A DNA stretch of 64,000 nt, from NCBI RefSeq assembly GCF_041154505.1, contig NZ_AP028672.1, positions 4,752,501-4,816,500 on the forward strand. The letters are read 5' to 3'. The DNA comes from Acidovorax sp. A79 (lineage in GTDB: Bacteria; Pseudomonadota; Gammaproteobacteria; Burkholderiales; Burkholderiaceae_C). Numbering within the stretch: position 1 is the first letter of the stretch; the number at the start of each line of letters is the position of its first letter. The position numbers were made by a program, and so were the translations under genes. Below the pieces are notes generated by a model. That model made no database searches and was not told where the DNA came from. It worked only from the letters and a program-made list of their open reading frames with translations. Positions 8,327 through 19,599 of this stretch are shown here, one piece after another.

Positions 8327-9444
8327 CAGTTGACGATGGCGATGCCCTTGACCTGCGCGAAGACCGCCTTGCCGGGCGCCAGCGCCAGTGCCTGGGCCGA
8401 GCGCTGGGTGATGCGCGCCAGCAGCCGCGTGGGCCCCAGATCCAGCGCCACCATGAGCTGCCCGGGGCTGTCCTCGGCGACCTGGGCCACGGTGGCGGGC
8501 AGGACGTTGAGGATGCTCGTGTGTGCCGGTTCGGCCAGCGCCAGGCTCACGTCGCGTGCCTGCACGCGCAGGCGGATGGGCTCCCCGGCCGCGCGCGCCA
8601 CCGGGCTCACCAGCAGCAGCCGCCGCCCCGCGAACGCCACCGTGGTGACATGGTCGTCCGGGTCGTGCCCGAGCACCTCGCCGTCGATCACCGTGGCCGC
8701 CGCATCGCCATGGGCCAGGGGCAGGTCCAGCCTGACGATCAGCTCGTGGGTGCTGCCCTGGGCCTGCACCCGGCCCGCCTGCATCAGCACCATGTGGCCC
8801 GCCAGCCGGGCCACCTCGTCGATGGAGTGGCTGACGTAGAGCACCGGGATGTCCAGCGTGCGGTGCAGGCGCTCCAGGTAAGGCAGCACCTCGGCCTTGC
8901 GCTGTGCGTCCAGCGCGGCCAGGGGTTCATCCATCAGCAGCAGGCGCGGACTGGTGGCCAGGGCGCGGGCCATCGCCACGCGCTGGCGTTCGCCGCCCGA
9001 CAGCGCATGGGGCTTGCGGTCCATCAGCGGGCCGATGCCCAGCAGCTCCACGGCCTGCTCCAGCGCCACCTTGCGGCGCGCGGCGGGCGTACGCCGCAGG
9101 CCATAGCCGATGTTGCCGCGCACGCTCAGGTGGTCGAACAGGCTGGCTTCCTGGAACACATAGCCCAGCGCGCGCTCGTGCGTGGCGCGCCAGACCCGCA
9201 GCGCATCGTCCTGCCACACCTCGCCGTTGACTTCCACCCGGCCCGGTTGCGCCCGCGCCAGCCCCGCGATGGCGCGCAGGCAGGTGGTCTTGCCGCAGCC
9301 CGAGGGCCCGAACAGGGCCGTCACGCCACGCCCCGGCAGGCGCAGGTCCACGTCCAGCGTGAAGCCGGGGCGCTCCAGCTTCAGCCGGGCGGTGATCTGC
9401 GGGGGGAGCGTCTCGTCCTGGGGTGCCATCGCGCCGGCCCTCAT
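8326..9444 (-). CDS. modC: Molybdate ABC transporter ATP-binding protein ModC
   Basis: A 372-residue ABC ATPase that energises molybdate import. It has Walker [10 protein letters not shown], the LSGGERQR signature, Walker [13 protein letters not shown] and switch His in SHS. The C-terminal about 130 residues form a TOBE/Mop-type domain that binds oxyanion, which distinguishes ModC from the shorter TupC. The start at 9444 overlaps the modB stop (ATGA), and a second in-frame ATG at 9429 (MAPQDE) is an alternative. It is the third gene of modABC, so it should be repressed with the operon by ModE when molybdate is plentiful. Confidence 0.9.
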   Translation of the reverse strand: MRAGAMAPQDETLPPQITARLKLERPGFTLDVDLRLPGRGVTALFGPSGCGKTTCLRAIAGLARAQPGRVEVNGEVWQDDALRVWRATHERALGYVFQEASLFDHLSVRGNIGYGLRRTPAARRKVALEQAVELLGIGPLMDRKPHALSGGERQRVAMARALATSPRLLLMDEPLAALDAQRKAEVLPYLERLHRTLDIPVLYVSHSIDEVARLAGHMVLMQAGRVQAQGSTHELIVRLDLPLAHGDAAATVIDGEVLGHDPDDHVTTVAFAGRRLLLVSPVARAAGEPIRLRVQARDVSLALAEPAHTSILNVLPATVAQVAEDSPGQLMVALDLGPTRLLARITQRSAQALALAPGKAVFAQVKGIAIVN

Positions 9445-10124
9445 TGCACCATGGACGCCGGCCGGTGCCGCGTGAGGTTCAGCCCCAGCAGTACGACGAA
9501 CGAGAACAGCACCATGCCGCCGGCCAGCCAGTGGGCCTGCGTGTATTCCAGCGCCTCCACATGGTCGTAAATTTGCACGGACACCACGCGCGTCACGCCG
9601 GGGATGTTGCCGCCCAGCATCAGCACCACGCCAAACTCGCCCACCGTGTGGGCGAAGCTCAGGATGGCGGCGGTCACGAAGCCCGGGCGCGCGAGCGGCA
9701 GCGCCACGGTGAAAAAACGGTCCATGGGCCCGGCGCCCAGCGTGGCGGCGGCTTCCAGCGGGCGCTGGCCGATGGCCTCGAACGCGTGCTGCAGCGGCTG
9801 CACCGCGAAGGGCAGCGAGTAGATGAGCGAGCCCGCCACCAGCCCCCAGAAAGTGAAGGGCAGCGTGCCCAGCCCCAGCGACTGCGTGAACTGGCCCACC
9901 GGGCCGTGGGGGCCCATCGTGACCAGCAGGTAAAAGCCGATCACCGTGGGCGGCAGCACCAGCGGCAGCGCCACCACGGCCGACACCGGGCCCCGCCAGC
10001 GCGACGGCGTGTGCGCCAGCCACCAGGCCAGCGGCGTGCCCAGCACCAGCAGCAGTGCCATGGTGGTGCCCGCCAGGCGCAGCGTGAGGCCGATGGCCGC
10101 AAGGTCGGCGCTGGAAAAAGGCAT
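9441..10124 (-). CDS. modB: Molybdate ABC transporter permease ModB
   Basis: A 227-residue inner-membrane permease with about five to six helices and the cytoplasmic EAA loop ([20 protein letters not shown]). That loop docks to the ATPase ModC. Length and sequence are typical of ModB, for instance the N-terminal GTPLAWWLA and the PTVIGFYLL segment. It lies 75 bases after modA and overlaps modC by ATGA, so modB and modC are coupled while modA is slightly separated, as is common for binding-protein genes. Confidence 0.92.
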   Translation of the reverse strand: MPFSSADLAAIGLTLRLAGTTMALLLVLGTPLAWWLAHTPSRWRGPVSAVVALPLVLPPTVIGFYLLVTMGPHGPVGQFTQSLGLGTLPFTFWGLVAGSLIYSLPFAVQPLQHAFEAIGQRPLEAAATLGAGPMDRFFTVALPLARPGFVTAAILSFAHTVGEFGVVLMLGGNIPGVTRVVSVQIYDHVEALEYTQAHWLAGGMVLFSFVVLLGLNLTRHRPASMVQ

Positions 10125-10199
10125 GGATAGCTGAAAAGCGGATGGGGAGGTGGAGGGAAATCGCCGGGGCTGCGGCGCCGGCGCGTGCGGGCCGCCGGC

Positions 10200-11008
<809 letters not shown>

Positions 11009-11183
11009 AGAGTATATGAAGCCACGGCGGCCCGGCGCCTGGCGGCAGAAAAAAACGCGCCCCGGACATGTGCTGGCGAGAGATGTCCCTGCGCCAGGTC
11101 AACAGGCGGGCCCGTTGCCACTGCCGCGTTGCGCCGGGGCGCGAAGGCGGGGCGGGGGCGGTGCGCCGTCCGGTCAGAATCCC

Positions 11184-12032
11184 ATGCCGGCCCTGGCCAC
11201 CAATCCGATCTTCACCATGCCTTCCTCCCTTTCCATTTCTTCCGCGCTGACCCACGCCCTCACCGACAAGCGCATCGACATCCTGCGGCAGATCGGCGCC
11301 ACGGGCTCGATCTCGCAGGCGGCCCGGGTGGTGGGGGTGAGCTACAAGGCGGCCTGGCAGGCGGTGGACACCCTGACCAACCTCGCGGGCAGCGCGCTGG
11401 TGGCGCGGGCCGTGGGTGGGGCGGGGGGCGGCGGGGCGCGGCTGACCGAGGCGGGGCAGCAGTTGCTCGCCGCCGCCGATGCCATGGCCCAGGCGCGCGG
11501 CGCGGTGCTGTCGCGCTGGCAGGCCACGCCCCATGCCGGGCCCGCGCTGGCGCGGCTGGCCGTGCGCACCAGCATGCGCAACCAGTGGCCGTGCGTGGTG
11601 CGGCGGCTGGAGGTGCAGGGGCAGATCGTGCGGGTGCACCTGGCGCTGGAGACCGGGGAGGGCGGGGGGGGCGCCCCGGCGGCGGCCGTGCTCATCTCGC
11701 GGATCACGCGCGAGAGCGCCGAACTGCTGGGCCTGCGGCCCGGGCTGGCGGTGCAGGCACTGTGCAAGGCCACGGCGGTGCGGGTGGAACGCCTGGCGGG
11801 CCCGTGCACCGAGACCGGCACGCAGGGGACGGAGGAACCCGCCCGCTGCCGCCTGCCGGCCAGGGCGGTGCGCGTGGTGCGCGGCGCGTCGGGCGACGAG
11901 GTGTCCGCCGAACTGGCCGCGGGGGTGCGGATGGTGGGTTTTGCCCCCGCGGGCAGCGGACTGCGCGCCGGCAGCAAGGTGGTGCTGGTCGTTGATGACA
12001 GCGCGGTGGTGCTGGCCCTGGCGGAGGTCTGA
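11184..12032 (+). CDS. modE: Molybdate-responsive transcriptional regulator ModE
   Basis: A 282-residue ModE. The N-terminal winged-helix domain (about residues 20-120) contains IGATGSISQAARVVGVSYKA, the ModE DNA-reading segment, and SYKAAWQAVD. Then MRNQW marks the start of the molybdate-binding part, followed by two Mop-like domains (about 135-200 and 220-282). Molybdate-loaded ModE dimers usually repress modABC. It is divergent from modA with the operator between them. Two ATGs are possible, 11184 and 11217; neither has a clear Shine-Dalgarno. An internal glycine-rich stretch (GGAGGGG) replaces the wing-region linker. Confidence 0.9.
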   Translation: MPALATNPIFTMPSSLSISSALTHALTDKRIDILRQIGATGSISQAARVVGVSYKAAWQAVDTLTNLAGSALVARAVGGAGGGGARLTEAGQQLLAAADAMAQARGAVLSRWQATPHAGPALARLAVRTSMRNQWPCVVRRLEVQGQIVRVHLALETGEGGGGAPAAAVLISRITRESAELLGLRPGLAVQALCKATAVRVERLAGPCTETGTQGTEEPARCRLPARAVRVVRGASGDEVSAELAAGVRMVGFAPAGSGLRAGSKVVLVVDDSAVVLALAEV

Positions 12033-12089
12033 GGCGGGTGCAGGGCGGCCGCTGGGGGCCGCCGACAGGCGTGCTGCCGGGATTGCTAT

Positions 12090-12134
12090 TGTTTGAATAG
12101 CTGCAGCCGCTTGTGTGACAAGCGCGGTGCGGCT
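12090..12134. repeat. Dispersed palindromic repeat, copy B (possible terminator)
   Basis: AATAGCTGCAGCCGCTT (12096-12112) matches the repeat's left arm. CCGCTTGT and ACAAGCGCGG pair around GTG, and a CTTTT follows. The copy lies between the convergent modE and regulator genes and may end modE transcription. Confidence 0.65.
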
Positions 12135-12201
12135 TTTCGTGCATGAACGCAGTCCTTGTGCCGGGCCTGGCTGCCTGCGTGCCGGGCCCGAAGACCCGCC
12201 C

Positions 12202-13383
12202 TCAGTGCCCCCTCGGTGCCCCCAGCTTGCGGTACACGGTGGCGCGGCTGATGCCCAGGGCGCGGGCCGCCTCCGCCACGTTGCCGCGGGCATCCTGCAC
12301 CGCCTGGCGGATGAGGGCGGTTTCCGCCTCGCGCAGCGGCGCAGGGGCCGCTGCGCCGGCAAGGCGCGGCCCATTGGCGGGCAAGGTGGCCTGCGCGCCC
12401 GGGGGCGCGGCCGCGAGGCCGTGGACACCCGCCGCGCGCGTGCCGTGGTGCGCCAGCCCCTGCAGCCGCAGGCCGGACCACAGGGGCAGATCCAGCGGCC
12501 TGGCCGCGCCGCGCTGGCGGGCGGCGTCGAACAGCAGGGTCCAGGGCAGCGCGATGAGGTCACCGCAGTGCAACGGGCTGCCGGGCGCGCGCAGGGGCTG
12601 GGGCAGCAGCTGGCGGGCCACGCTGTTGCTGCCGATCACATAGCCATCGCCATCCAGCGCCACCAGGCCGTCGCCTTCGGCGCCCAGAGGGCAGCCGGGC
12701 CAGTTCAGGCGCAGCAGCAACGCATGGGGCATGTGCAGCAGCAGCGCGTCTTCCATGGCGCGGGCCGAGCGCGCCACCAGGTGCCGCAGCTCGGGGCGCT
12801 CGGGCACGTCCACGCCGGTCAGGTCGAGCATGCCCATGCAGTGGCCGTGCGGATCGAACAGCGGCGCGCCCGCGCAGCTGTAGCTGGCGTTGTCGTCAAA
12901 GAAGTGTTCGCCCCGGTGCAGCCAGACGGGCTGCAGCTCGGCCAGCGCGGCGCCGATGGCCGTGGTGCCCACCGCGGCCTCCGAGAGGTCGATGCCCACG
13001 CGGCCGATGGCGCGGGCGCGCGGGTCGCGGCGGTCGAAGGTGCCCTGCACATCCACCACGATGCCGCGCGCATCGGTCAGGATGGCGAAGTAGCGCATGC
13101 CCGCGATGGCACGGGTGAGCTGTGCGAGCACCGGCCGCGCGGCCTGCAGCAGGGGGTGGTTCTGTTCCCGGCTGCGGCGCAGCGCGGGGGCGCTGACCAT
13201 GTCGAACGCCACGTGCTGCGCGGGGCGCAGGCCCTGGGCCAGGCAGCGCTGCCACGATCGCGTGATCCAGGGCTCCACATCGGCGCGCGCGGGGGCCGCG
13301 CCATCGGCCAGCAGCGCATGGCGGGCCTGCGCGATCAGCGCGTGGCGGTCGGCGGCCGGCAACGGCGGTGCAGCGGAAAGCAT
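12202..13383 (-). CDS. GAF-Fis transcriptional regulator without AAA+ domain
   Basis: A 393-residue regulator resembling the N-terminal part of AcoR-type activators. A GAF sensor domain (about residues 50-220) contains [19 protein letters not shown] and [11 protein letters not shown], segments typical of the AcoR group. The last about 45 residues are a Fis-type helix-turn-helix ([16 protein letters not shown]). The central sigma-54-contacting ATPase domain (GAFTGA motif) is absent, so it cannot act as a classical sigma-54 activator. Start 13383 was chosen for its CAGGGG box. It is divergent from the molybdenum hydroxylase operon and is the obvious candidate regulator of it. Confidence 0.8.
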   Translation of the reverse strand: MLSAAPPLPAADRHALIAQARHALLADGAAPARADVEPWITRSWQRCLAQGLRPAQHVAFDMVSAPALRRSREQNHPLLQAARPVLAQLTRAIAGMRYFAILTDARGIVVDVQGTFDRRDPRARAIGRVGIDLSEAAVGTTAIGAALAELQPVWLHRGEHFFDDNASYSCAGAPLFDPHGHCMGMLDLTGVDVPERPELRHLVARSARAMEDALLLHMPHALLLRLNWPGCPLGAEGDGLVALDGDGYVIGSNSVARQLLPQPLRAPGSPLHCGDLIALPWTLLFDAARQRGAARPLDLPLWSGLRLQGLAHHGTRAAGVHGLAAAPPGAQATLPANGPRLAGAAAPAPLREAETALIRQAVQDARGNVAEAARALGISRATVYRKLGAPRGH

Positions 13384-13502
13384 CGGACAGACCCCTGGGA
13401 CGTGGAAGGCGGAGCGGCGCGCGGAACGCCGTGCGCATGATGCGCCGGTGTGCGGCGCAACATGTTTCATTTTGAGAATATCCCGCGCGCACTCCCGTGA
13501 AT

Positions 13503-13518
13503 CTAGGGTTCTCCCTAG
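13503..13518. promoter_or_regulatory. Palindrome between regulator and hydroxylase operon
   Basis: CTAGGG, TTCT, CCCTAG is a perfect inverted repeat 71 bases upstream of the small-subunit start, in the 205-base divergent region. Position and symmetry suggest an operator for the adjacent GAF-Fis regulator or another activator. No binding evidence exists. Confidence 0.45.
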
Positions 13519-13588
13519 GGGTGGGGCCGGGGGGCAGGCAGAAGATTCAACGGCCTATCCAGCCAAAACTCTTCCAGGAGACAGCCAG

Positions 13589-14059
13589 ATGCAAGTCCAG
13601 TTCACGGTCAACGGGCGCGCTGCCAGCGTTGACGTCCCGCCCAACACCCTGCTTGTCCATGCGCTGCGAGAGCACCTGCTGCTCACCGGCACGCACGTGG
13701 GCTGCGACACCAGCCAGTGCGGCGCGTGCACCGTGCACGTGAACGGCCGCGCCGTGAAGTCCTGCGCCATGCTGGCCGTGCAGGCCCAGGGCGCCGAGGT
13801 GCAGACCATCGAAGGCCTGGCCGCCGCGGACGGCACCATGCACCCCATGCAGGCGGCGTTCAAGGAATGCCATGGCCTGCAGTGCGGCTTCTGCACGCCG
13901 GGCATGGTGATGAGCGCGGTGGACCTGTGCAAGCACCATCCCCAGGCGAACGAAGGCGAGATCCGCGAGCTGCTCGAAGGCAACATCTGCCGCTGCACCG
14001 GCTACCAGAACATCGTGCGCGCGGTGCAGGTCGGCCAAAAAGCCATGGCATCGGCATAA
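13589..14059 (+). CDS. coxS: Molybdenum hydroxylase 2Fe-2S subunit (CoxS-like)
   Basis: A 156-residue iron-sulphur subunit that passes electrons from the molybdenum site to FAD. The N-terminal plant-ferredoxin-type cluster uses C39, C44, C47 and C59 (CDTSQCGAC...C). The C-terminal four-helix cluster uses C99, C102, C134 and C136 (CGFC...CRC). Length and spacing are as usual for the xanthine oxidase/CO dehydrogenase small subunit. An AGGAG at 13576-13580 sets the start. It is the first gene of the operon; the large and medium subunits follow (order S-L-M), unlike the M-S-L order of classical CO dehydrogenase operons. Confidence 0.9.
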   Translation: MQVQFTVNGRAASVDVPPNTLLVHALREHLLLTGTHVGCDTSQCGACTVHVNGRAVKSCAMLAVQAQGAEVQTIEGLAAADGTMHPMQAAFKECHGLQCGFCTPGMVMSAVDLCKHHPQANEGEIRELLEGNICRCTGYQNIVRAVQVGQKAMASA

Positions 14060-14074
14060 AAAAGGAGAACGACC

Positions 14075-16462
14075 ATGGGTGCATCCGACTTTTCCAAGCT
14101 GCCGCACATCGGCGAATCGCTCAAGCGCAAGGAAGACTACCGCTTCCTCACCGGCGCCGGCCAGTACACCGACGACGTGGTGCTGGCCGCGCAGAGCCAT
14201 GCCGTGTTCGTGCGTTCGCCGCATGCGCACGCGCGCATCAACAGCATCAACGTGGACGCCGCCAAGGCCGCGCCCGGCGTGCTGGGCGTGTTCGTGGGCG
14301 CCGACGTGGCGGCCGACAACATCAACGGCCTGCCCTGCGGCTGGCTCATCACCAGCACCGACGGCCAGCCCATGAAGGAGCCGCCGCACCCCATCCTGGC
14401 GCAGGGCAAGGTGCGCTACGTGGGCGACCACGTGGCCATGGTCGTCGCGCTCACGCAGCAGCAGGCGCGCGACGCGGCCGAGCTGGTGGAGGTGGATTAC
14501 GACGTGCTGCCCGCCGTGGTCAGCGTGGCAGATGCCGCCGCCGGCAAGGTGGCGGGCGCGGGCCTGCATGACATCGCCGAGGACAACCACTGCTACAAGT
14601 GGGCCATCGGCGACAAGGGCGCGGTGGACTCGGTGTTCGCCAGTGCCGCGCACGTGACGAAGCTCGACCTGGTCAACAACCGCCTCATCCCCAACGCGAT
14701 GGAGCCGCGCACGGCCATCGGCTCGTACAGCCGGGCCAACGACGAATACACGCTGTACGTGAGCAACCAGAACCCGCACGTCGAGCGCCTGCTCATGACG
14801 GCCTTCGTGATGGGCCTGCCCGAGCACAAGGTGCGCGTGATCGCGCCCGACGTGGGGGGCGGCTTCGGCTCCAAAATCTTTTTGTATGCCGAGGACGTGT
14901 GCCTGACCTGGGCGGCGAAGAAGCTCAACCGCAACATCAAGTGGGTGGCCGACCGCAGCGAGTCCTTCCTGTCGGACGCGCATGGCCGCGACCATGTGAG
15001 CCATGCCGAAATGGCGATGGACAAGGATGGCAAGTTCCTGGCCATGCGCGTGCACACCGACGCCAACCTGGGTGCCTACCTCTCCACCTTCGCCACGGCC
15101 GTGCCCACCATCCTCTATGCCACGCTGCTGGCGGGGCAGTACACCACGCCGCAGATCTATGTGGAGGTGGATGCCTGGTTCACCAACACCGCGCCGGTCG
15201 ATGCCTACCGGGGCGCGGGCCGGCCCGAGGCCACCTACCTGCTCGAGCGCCTGGTATCGCGCTGCGGCTGGGAGATGAACCTGTCGCAGGACGAGATCCG
15301 CAAGCGCAACTTCATCACCAGCTGGCCCTACCAGACGCCGGTGGCGCTGCAGTACGACGTGGGCGACTACCACGCCTGCATGAACCAGGCGCAAGAGCTG
15401 GCCGACGTGGCGGGCTTTGCGGCGCGCAAGGCGGCCAGCGAGGCCAAGGGCCTGAAGCGCGGCATCGGCTACAGCAGCTACATCGAGGCCTGCGGCATCG
15501 CGCCGTCCAACATCGCAGGGGCGCTGGGTGCGCGTGCGGGTCTGTTCGAATGCGGGGAGGTGCGCGTGCACCCCACGGGCAGCGTGACGGTGTTCACCGG
15601 CTCGCACAGCCACGGCCAGGGGCACGAGACCACCTTTGCGCAGGTGGTGGCCGCGCGCCTGGGCATCCCGGTGGAGAACGTGGACATCGTGCACGGCGAC
15701 ACGGGCCGCGTGCCTTTCGGCATGGGCACCTACGGGTCGCGCTCCATCAGCGTGGGCGGCGCGGCCATCATGAAGGCGCTGGACAAGATCGAGGCCAAGG
15801 CCAAGAAGATCGCGGCCCACCTGATGGAGGCGAGCGACGCCGACATCGACTTCAGCGGCGGCGAGTTCACGGTGCGCGGCACGGATAAGAAGATCCCGTT
15901 CGGCCAGGTGGCGCTCACGGCCTACGTGCCGCACAACTACCCGCTCGACAAGCTCGAACCCGGGCTCAACGAGACGGCCTTCTACGACCCGACTAACTTC
16001 ACCTTCCCTGCAGGCACCTACATCTGCGAGGTGGAGGTGGACCCCGCCACCGGCAGCACGCGCGTGGACAGGTTCACCGCGGTGGACGACTTCGGCACCA
16101 TCATCAACCCGATGATCGTGGAAGGCCAGGTGCATGGCGGCCTGGTGCAGGGCATCGGCCAAGCGCTGATGGAAAACTGCGTGTACGACCGCGAGACGGG
16201 CCAGTTGCTGACCGGCAGCTTCATGGACTACGCCATGCCGCGCGCTGATGACTTCCCCGAGTTCAAGCTGGGCCATGTCTGCACGCCCTGCACGCACAAC
16301 CCGCTGGGCACCAAGGGCTGCGGCGAGGCGGGGGCCATCGGCTCGCCACCGGCGGTGATCAACGCCGTGCTCGACGCGCTGCACCCGCTGGGCGTGAAGG
16401 AGTTCGACATGCCCGCGTCGCCGCACCGCGTGTGGGAAGCCATCCAACAAGCCAAGGCCTGA
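14075..16462 (+). CDS. coxL: Molybdenum hydroxylase large subunit, form II CO-dehydrogenase-like
   Basis: A 795-residue molybdopterin-binding catalytic subunit of the xanthine oxidase family. GGGFGSK (about residue 264), the active-site loop AYRGAGR (377-383) and the catalytic base in GCGE (E751) are all present. True CO dehydrogenase (form I) carries AYRCSFR with the copper-binding cysteine; here it is AYRGAGR, the form II motif, so CO oxidation is doubtful and an unidentified aldehyde or heterocycle is more likely. An AAGGAG precedes the ATG. The gene lies 15 bases after the 2Fe-2S subunit. The symbol reflects family resemblance only. Confidence 0.88.
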   Translation: MGASDFSKLPHIGESLKRKEDYRFLTGAGQYTDDVVLAAQSHAVFVRSPHAHARINSINVDAAKAAPGVLGVFVGADVAADNINGLPCGWLITSTDGQPMKEPPHPILAQGKVRYVGDHVAMVVALTQQQARDAAELVEVDYDVLPAVVSVADAAAGKVAGAGLHDIAEDNHCYKWAIGDKGAVDSVFASAAHVTKLDLVNNRLIPNAMEPRTAIGSYSRANDEYTLYVSNQNPHVERLLMTAFVMGLPEHKVRVIAPDVGGGFGSKIFLYAEDVCLTWAAKKLNRNIKWVADRSESFLSDAHGRDHVSHAEMAMDKDGKFLAMRVHTDANLGAYLSTFATAVPTILYATLLAGQYTTPQIYVEVDAWFTNTAPVDAYRGAGRPEATYLLERLVSRCGWEMNLSQDEIRKRNFITSWPYQTPVALQYDVGDYHACMNQAQELADVAGFAARKAASEAKGLKRGIGYSSYIEACGIAPSNIAGALGARAGLFECGEVRVHPTGSVTVFTGSHSHGQGHETTFAQVVAARLGIPVENVDIVHGDTGRVPFGMGTYGSRSISVGGAAIMKALDKIEAKAKKIAAHLMEASDADIDFSGGEFTVRGTDKKIPFGQVALTAYVPHNYPLDKLEPGLNETAFYDPTNFTFPAGTYICEVEVDPATGSTRVDRFTAVDDFGTIINPMIVEGQVHGGLVQGIGQALMENCVYDRETGQLLTGSFMDYAMPRADDFPEFKLGHVCTPCTHNPLGTKGCGEAGAIGSPPAVINAVLDALHPLGVKEFDMPASPHRVWEAIQQAKA

Positions 16463-16473
16463 GGAGACACACC

Positions 16474-17265
16474 ATGTACGCCTTCACCTTTGAAAACCCA
16501 TCGTCCACCGCAGCCGCCGCGCAGCTCATCGCCCAGGGCGGCAAGCTGCTGGCGGGCGGGCAAAGCCTGCTGCCGTCGATGCGGCTGCGCCTGGCCAATC
16601 CCGAGAAGATCGTCGACCTGAACAGTATTCCCGAGCTGGCGGGCATCCGCCGCGAGGGCAATGCGCTGGTGATCGGCGCCATGACGCGCCACATGGACGT
16701 GGCCAACAGTGCAGAGGTCCAAAGCGCCATCCCTGCGCTGGCCGACCTGGCCGCGCACATCGGCGACCGGCAGGTGCGCGCGCGGGGCACGCTGGGCGGG
16801 TCGGTGGCCAACAACGACCCCGCGGCCTGCTACCCCAGCGCCGTGCTGGGCCTGGGCGCCACCATCGTCACCAACCAGTGCGAGATCGCGGCCGACGACT
16901 TCTTCGTAGGCATGTACACCACGGCGCTGGAAGAGGGCGAGATCATCACCGCCATCCGCTTCCCCATCCCCAAGCGCGCGGCCTACCTGAAGTTCAAGCA
17001 GGCGGCATCGCGCTTCTCGCTGGTGGGCGTGTTCGTGGCGCAGACCGATGGCGGCGTGCGCGTGGCGGTGACGGGTGCGGCCAGCAGCGTGTTCCGGCAC
17101 GCGGGGCTCGAGGCCGCGCTGAACCAGAGCTTCACGCCCGCATCGGCGGCGGCGGTCAGGATTGACGCGGGCGATCTCAACGCGGACATCCACGCGAGCG
17201 CGGCCTACCGCGCCAACCTCATCAGCGTGCAGACCCAGCGGGCGGTGGCGCAGATGCTGGGCTGA
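16474..17265 (+). CDS. coxM: Molybdenum hydroxylase FAD-binding subunit (CoxM-like)
   Basis: A 263-residue flavoprotein subunit that receives electrons from the iron-sulphur subunit. The two FAD-binding motifs are visible: [10 protein letters not shown] (27-36) and [17 protein letters not shown] (105-121). Length is slightly under the 280-290 usual for CoxM. GAGGAG ends 8 bases before the ATG, and the gene starts 11 bases after the large-subunit stop. With the two preceding genes it forms the heterotrimer core of the enzyme, probably cytoplasmic or peripheral on the inner membrane. Confidence 0.9.
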   Translation: MYAFTFENPSSTAAAAQLIAQGGKLLAGGQSLLPSMRLRLANPEKIVDLNSIPELAGIRREGNALVIGAMTRHMDVANSAEVQSAIPALADLAAHIGDRQVRARGTLGGSVANNDPAACYPSAVLGLGATIVTNQCEIAADDFFVGMYTTALEEGEIITAIRFPIPKRAAYLKFKQAASRFSLVGVFVAQTDGGVRVAVTGAASSVFRHAGLEAALNQSFTPASAAAVRIDAGDLNADIHASAAYRANLISVQTQRAVAQMLG

Positions 17266-17314
17266 CGGGCGGGAGAGTGCCCGCTGCCGCTGTCCGGCAT
17301 CCAGGAGCGGGTGT

Positions 17315-17373
17315 TTGAATGAAATTGGCCTCCAGCGCTTGTCTGTCAAGCGCTGGTAGCTATTAAAAATATA
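17315..17373. repeat. Dispersed palindromic repeat, copy C
   Basis: CCAGCGCTTG and CAAGCGCTGG pair around TCTGT. The right arm AAGCGCTGGTAGCTATT (17348-17364) equals that of copy A and is followed by an A/T tail. It fills the gap before the CoxD-like gene and ends 3 bases from its start. Confidence 0.8.
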
Positions 17374-17376
17374 GTG

Positions 17377-18315
17377 ATGAACGTTTCCCCTGCTGCGCCC
17401 GTGACCGCGCCCGCGCTGTCCTCCATCGATGCCCTGGTGCTGGCCTTGCAGGGCGTCGGGTACTTTGCCGACCGGCGGCTGGCCACGGCCGTGTTCCTGG
17501 CGCTCCAGCTGCAGCGCCCGCTGCTGCTGGAAGGGGAACCCGGCGTGGGCAAGACGGCGCTGGCCCAGGCACTTGCCAAGGTGCTCTCGCGCAGCCTGAT
17601 CCGCCTGCAGTGCTACGACGGGCTGGAGCAGCGCGAGGCGCTCTACGAATGGAACTACGCGGCCCAGCTTTTGCACATGCGTGCGGCGGAAGGCCAGGGC
17701 AGTGCCGACATGGCGCAGGTGGAGCGCGAGGTGTACCAGGACCGCTACCTCATCCGCCGCCCCCTGTTGCAGGCGCTGCAGGCACCAGCCCCCGGTGCGG
17801 TGCTGCTCATCGACGAGGTCGACCGTGCCGATGAGCCCTTCGAGGCGTTTTTGCTCGAATACCTGGGCGAGTACCAGGTGAGCATTCCCGAGATCGGCAC
17901 CGTGCGCGCCACGGCCACGCCGGTCACCATCCTCACCAGCAACCGCACGCGCGACCTGCACGACGCCGTCAAGCGCCGCTGCCTGTACCACTGGCTGGAC
18001 TACCCCGAGCGCGAACGCGAGCTGGCCATCGTGCGTGCGCAGGTGCCGGATGCCAGCGCGGCCTTGGCCACCCAGGTGGCGGATTTTGTGGGCCGCCTGC
18101 GCAGCCAGCCGTTCGCCAACGCCTTCCAGCGCGCGCCGGGCATCGCGGAGAGCGTGGAGTGGGCCAAGGCGCTGGTGGCGCTCGACACCATCGTGGTGGA
18201 CCCGGAGGTGGTGTCCGACACTGCAGGCATTTTGTTCAAGCAGCGCGAGGATGTGGCGGCGCTCACGCGCGACATGGCGGCGCAGCTGCTGCAGCCCGCC
18301 GAGACGGATGCGTGA
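17377..18315 (+). CDS. coxD: MoxR-type AAA+ ATPase CoxD
   Basis: A 312-residue AAA+ ATPase of the MoxR/CoxD group. Walker A GEPGVGKT is at 53-60. Walker B VLLIDEVDRADEPFEAFLLE, sensor 1 TSNRTRDL and an arginine-rich C-terminal lid follow. CoxD works with the VWA protein CoxE to mature the active site of CO dehydrogenase; in form II operons it is thought to insert the terminal sulphur ligand of the cofactor. GTG at 17374 directly precedes the preferred ATG at 17377. A palindromic repeat occupies the upstream gap, so its ribosome-binding site is poor. It overlaps CoxE by GTGA. Confidence 0.88.
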   Translation: MNVSPAAPVTAPALSSIDALVLALQGVGYFADRRLATAVFLALQLQRPLLLEGEPGVGKTALAQALAKVLSRSLIRLQCYDGLEQREALYEWNYAAQLLHMRAAEGQGSADMAQVEREVYQDRYLIRRPLLQALQAPAPGAVLLIDEVDRADEPFEAFLLEYLGEYQVSIPEIGTVRATATPVTILTSNRTRDLHDAVKRRCLYHWLDYPERERELAIVRAQVPDASAALATQVADFVGRLRSQPFANAFQRAPGIAESVEWAKALVALDTIVVDPEVVSDTAGILFKQREDVAALTRDMAAQLLQPAETDA

Positions 18316-19541
18316 AGGCTCGCGCCGTGGCTGAGGGCACGACGATCTCGCAGCTGGGGGATGCCCGCACCGGCAAGCTGGCCGACAACCTCACGGGTTT
18401 TGGCCGCACGCTGCGCCGTGCCGGCGTGCCCGTGGATGCGGCCCGCATGGCCCTGGCGCAACAGGCCGTGATGCTGGTGGGCGTGGGGCGGGAGGACTTC
18501 GGCGCCGCGCTGGAGTCCGTGCTCATCAGCCGTGAGCAGGACCGGCAGGTGTTCCGCGAGCTGTTCGACGCCTATTTCAAGAACCCCGGCATCGCACAGA
18601 AGCTGCTGGCCCAGATGCTGCCCAGTGCCGAGTCCAGGGCCGAGCCCGCCAAACGCCGCCCGCGCGTGAGCGAGGCGCTGGCCCCGGTGCGCGCCGCGCG
18701 CGATGCGCCAGCGCCGCGCGAGGATGACAAGATCGACCTCGACGCCGCCATGACCGCCAGCGACCTGCAGCGCCTGCGGCACGCCGACTTCAACCAGCTT
18801 TCGGCCAGCGAATACAGGCTGGTGGAGCGGCTGGCGCGTGAAATTCCCTTGCCCCTGCCGCGCTATGCGGCCCGCCGCACCCGCCCGGGCACGCGCGGCG
18901 GGCGTCCCCACTGGCCGGGCGCCATGCAGCAGGCCGCGCGGACGGGCGGCGAGGTGCTGCGCGTGCCTTTGCTGCAGCGGCGCCGGCAGCCATTGCCGCT
19001 GTGCGTGCTGGTCGATGTGTCCGGCTCCATGGAGCGCTACGCGCGGCTTTTGCTTGCGTTTCTGCATGCCGCCACCGCGCCCCGCCACGCAGGCGCGGGC
19101 CTGCGCCGCGACGTGTTCGCGTTCGGCACCGGCCTCACCGACCTCACGCCCGCGTTCCGCCTGGCCGATACCGATGCGATGCTGGAGGCGGCCAGCCAGG
19201 CGATCCCTGACTTTGCCGGCGGCACGCGCCTGGGCGACAGCCTGGCCCGGTTGCGCGTGCAGCACGCGCGCCGGCTCGTAGGGCGGCGCACGCTGGTGCT
19301 GCTGGTCAGCGACGGGCTCGATACCGGCGCGCCCGAGGTGCTGGAGGGGGAGCTGGGCTGGCTGCGCCGGCACTGCGGCCGGCTGCTGTGGCTCAACCCC
19401 CTGCTGCGCTTCGAGGGCTATGCACCCACGGCGCGCGGCGCCGCGGTGCTGCACCGCCAGGCCCACGGCATGGTCGCCGTGCACAACCTCAGCCGCCTGC
19501 AGGACCTGGCTGGCAGTCTGGCCGAAGTGCTGCGCCAGTGA
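18312..19541 (+). CDS. coxE: VWA-domain maturation protein CoxE
   Basis: A 409-residue protein with a C-terminal von Willebrand factor A domain. The MIDAS motif DVSGSM and downstream TRLGDSL and LLVSDGLDTG supply the metal site. The N-terminal half is alpha-helical and family-specific, with a basic linker (KRRPRVSEAL). CoxE pairs with the AAA+ ATPase CoxD in maturation of CO-dehydrogenase-like enzymes. The GTG start at 18312 overlaps the CoxD stop (GTGA), which decides the start and implies coupled translation. Confidence 0.85.
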   Translation: MKARAVAEGTTISQLGDARTGKLADNLTGFGRTLRRAGVPVDAARMALAQQAVMLVGVGREDFGAALESVLISREQDRQVFRELFDAYFKNPGIAQKLLAQMLPSAESRAEPAKRRPRVSEALAPVRAARDAPAPREDDKIDLDAAMTASDLQRLRHADFNQLSASEYRLVERLAREIPLPLPRYAARRTRPGTRGGRPHWPGAMQQAARTGGEVLRVPLLQRRRQPLPLCVLVDVSGSMERYARLLLAFLHAATAPRHAGAGLRRDVFAFGTGLTDLTPAFRLADTDAMLEAASQAIPDFAGGTRLGDSLARLRVQHARRLVGRRTLVLLVSDGLDTGAPEVLEGELGWLRRHCGRLLWLNPLLRFEGYAPTARGAAVLHRQAHGMVAVHNLSRLQDLAGSLAEVLRQ

Positions 19542-19599
19542 GCGCGTGGCCCGCACGCGCACAGCCCCCCAATTGTTCAGGAACCCGGAGGACTCCACC

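Noticed and set aside
13547..16450. A 967-codon open frame antisense to the Mo-hydroxylase large subunit.
   Set aside because: Such frames are a by-product of very high GC at third positions. Its translation is rich in His, Arg, Gly and Val with no domain, while the plus strand shows clear catalytic motifs.
14075..16462. A true (form I) carbon monoxide dehydrogenase.
   Set aside because: The copper-binding Cys in AYRCSFR is replaced (AYRGAGR).
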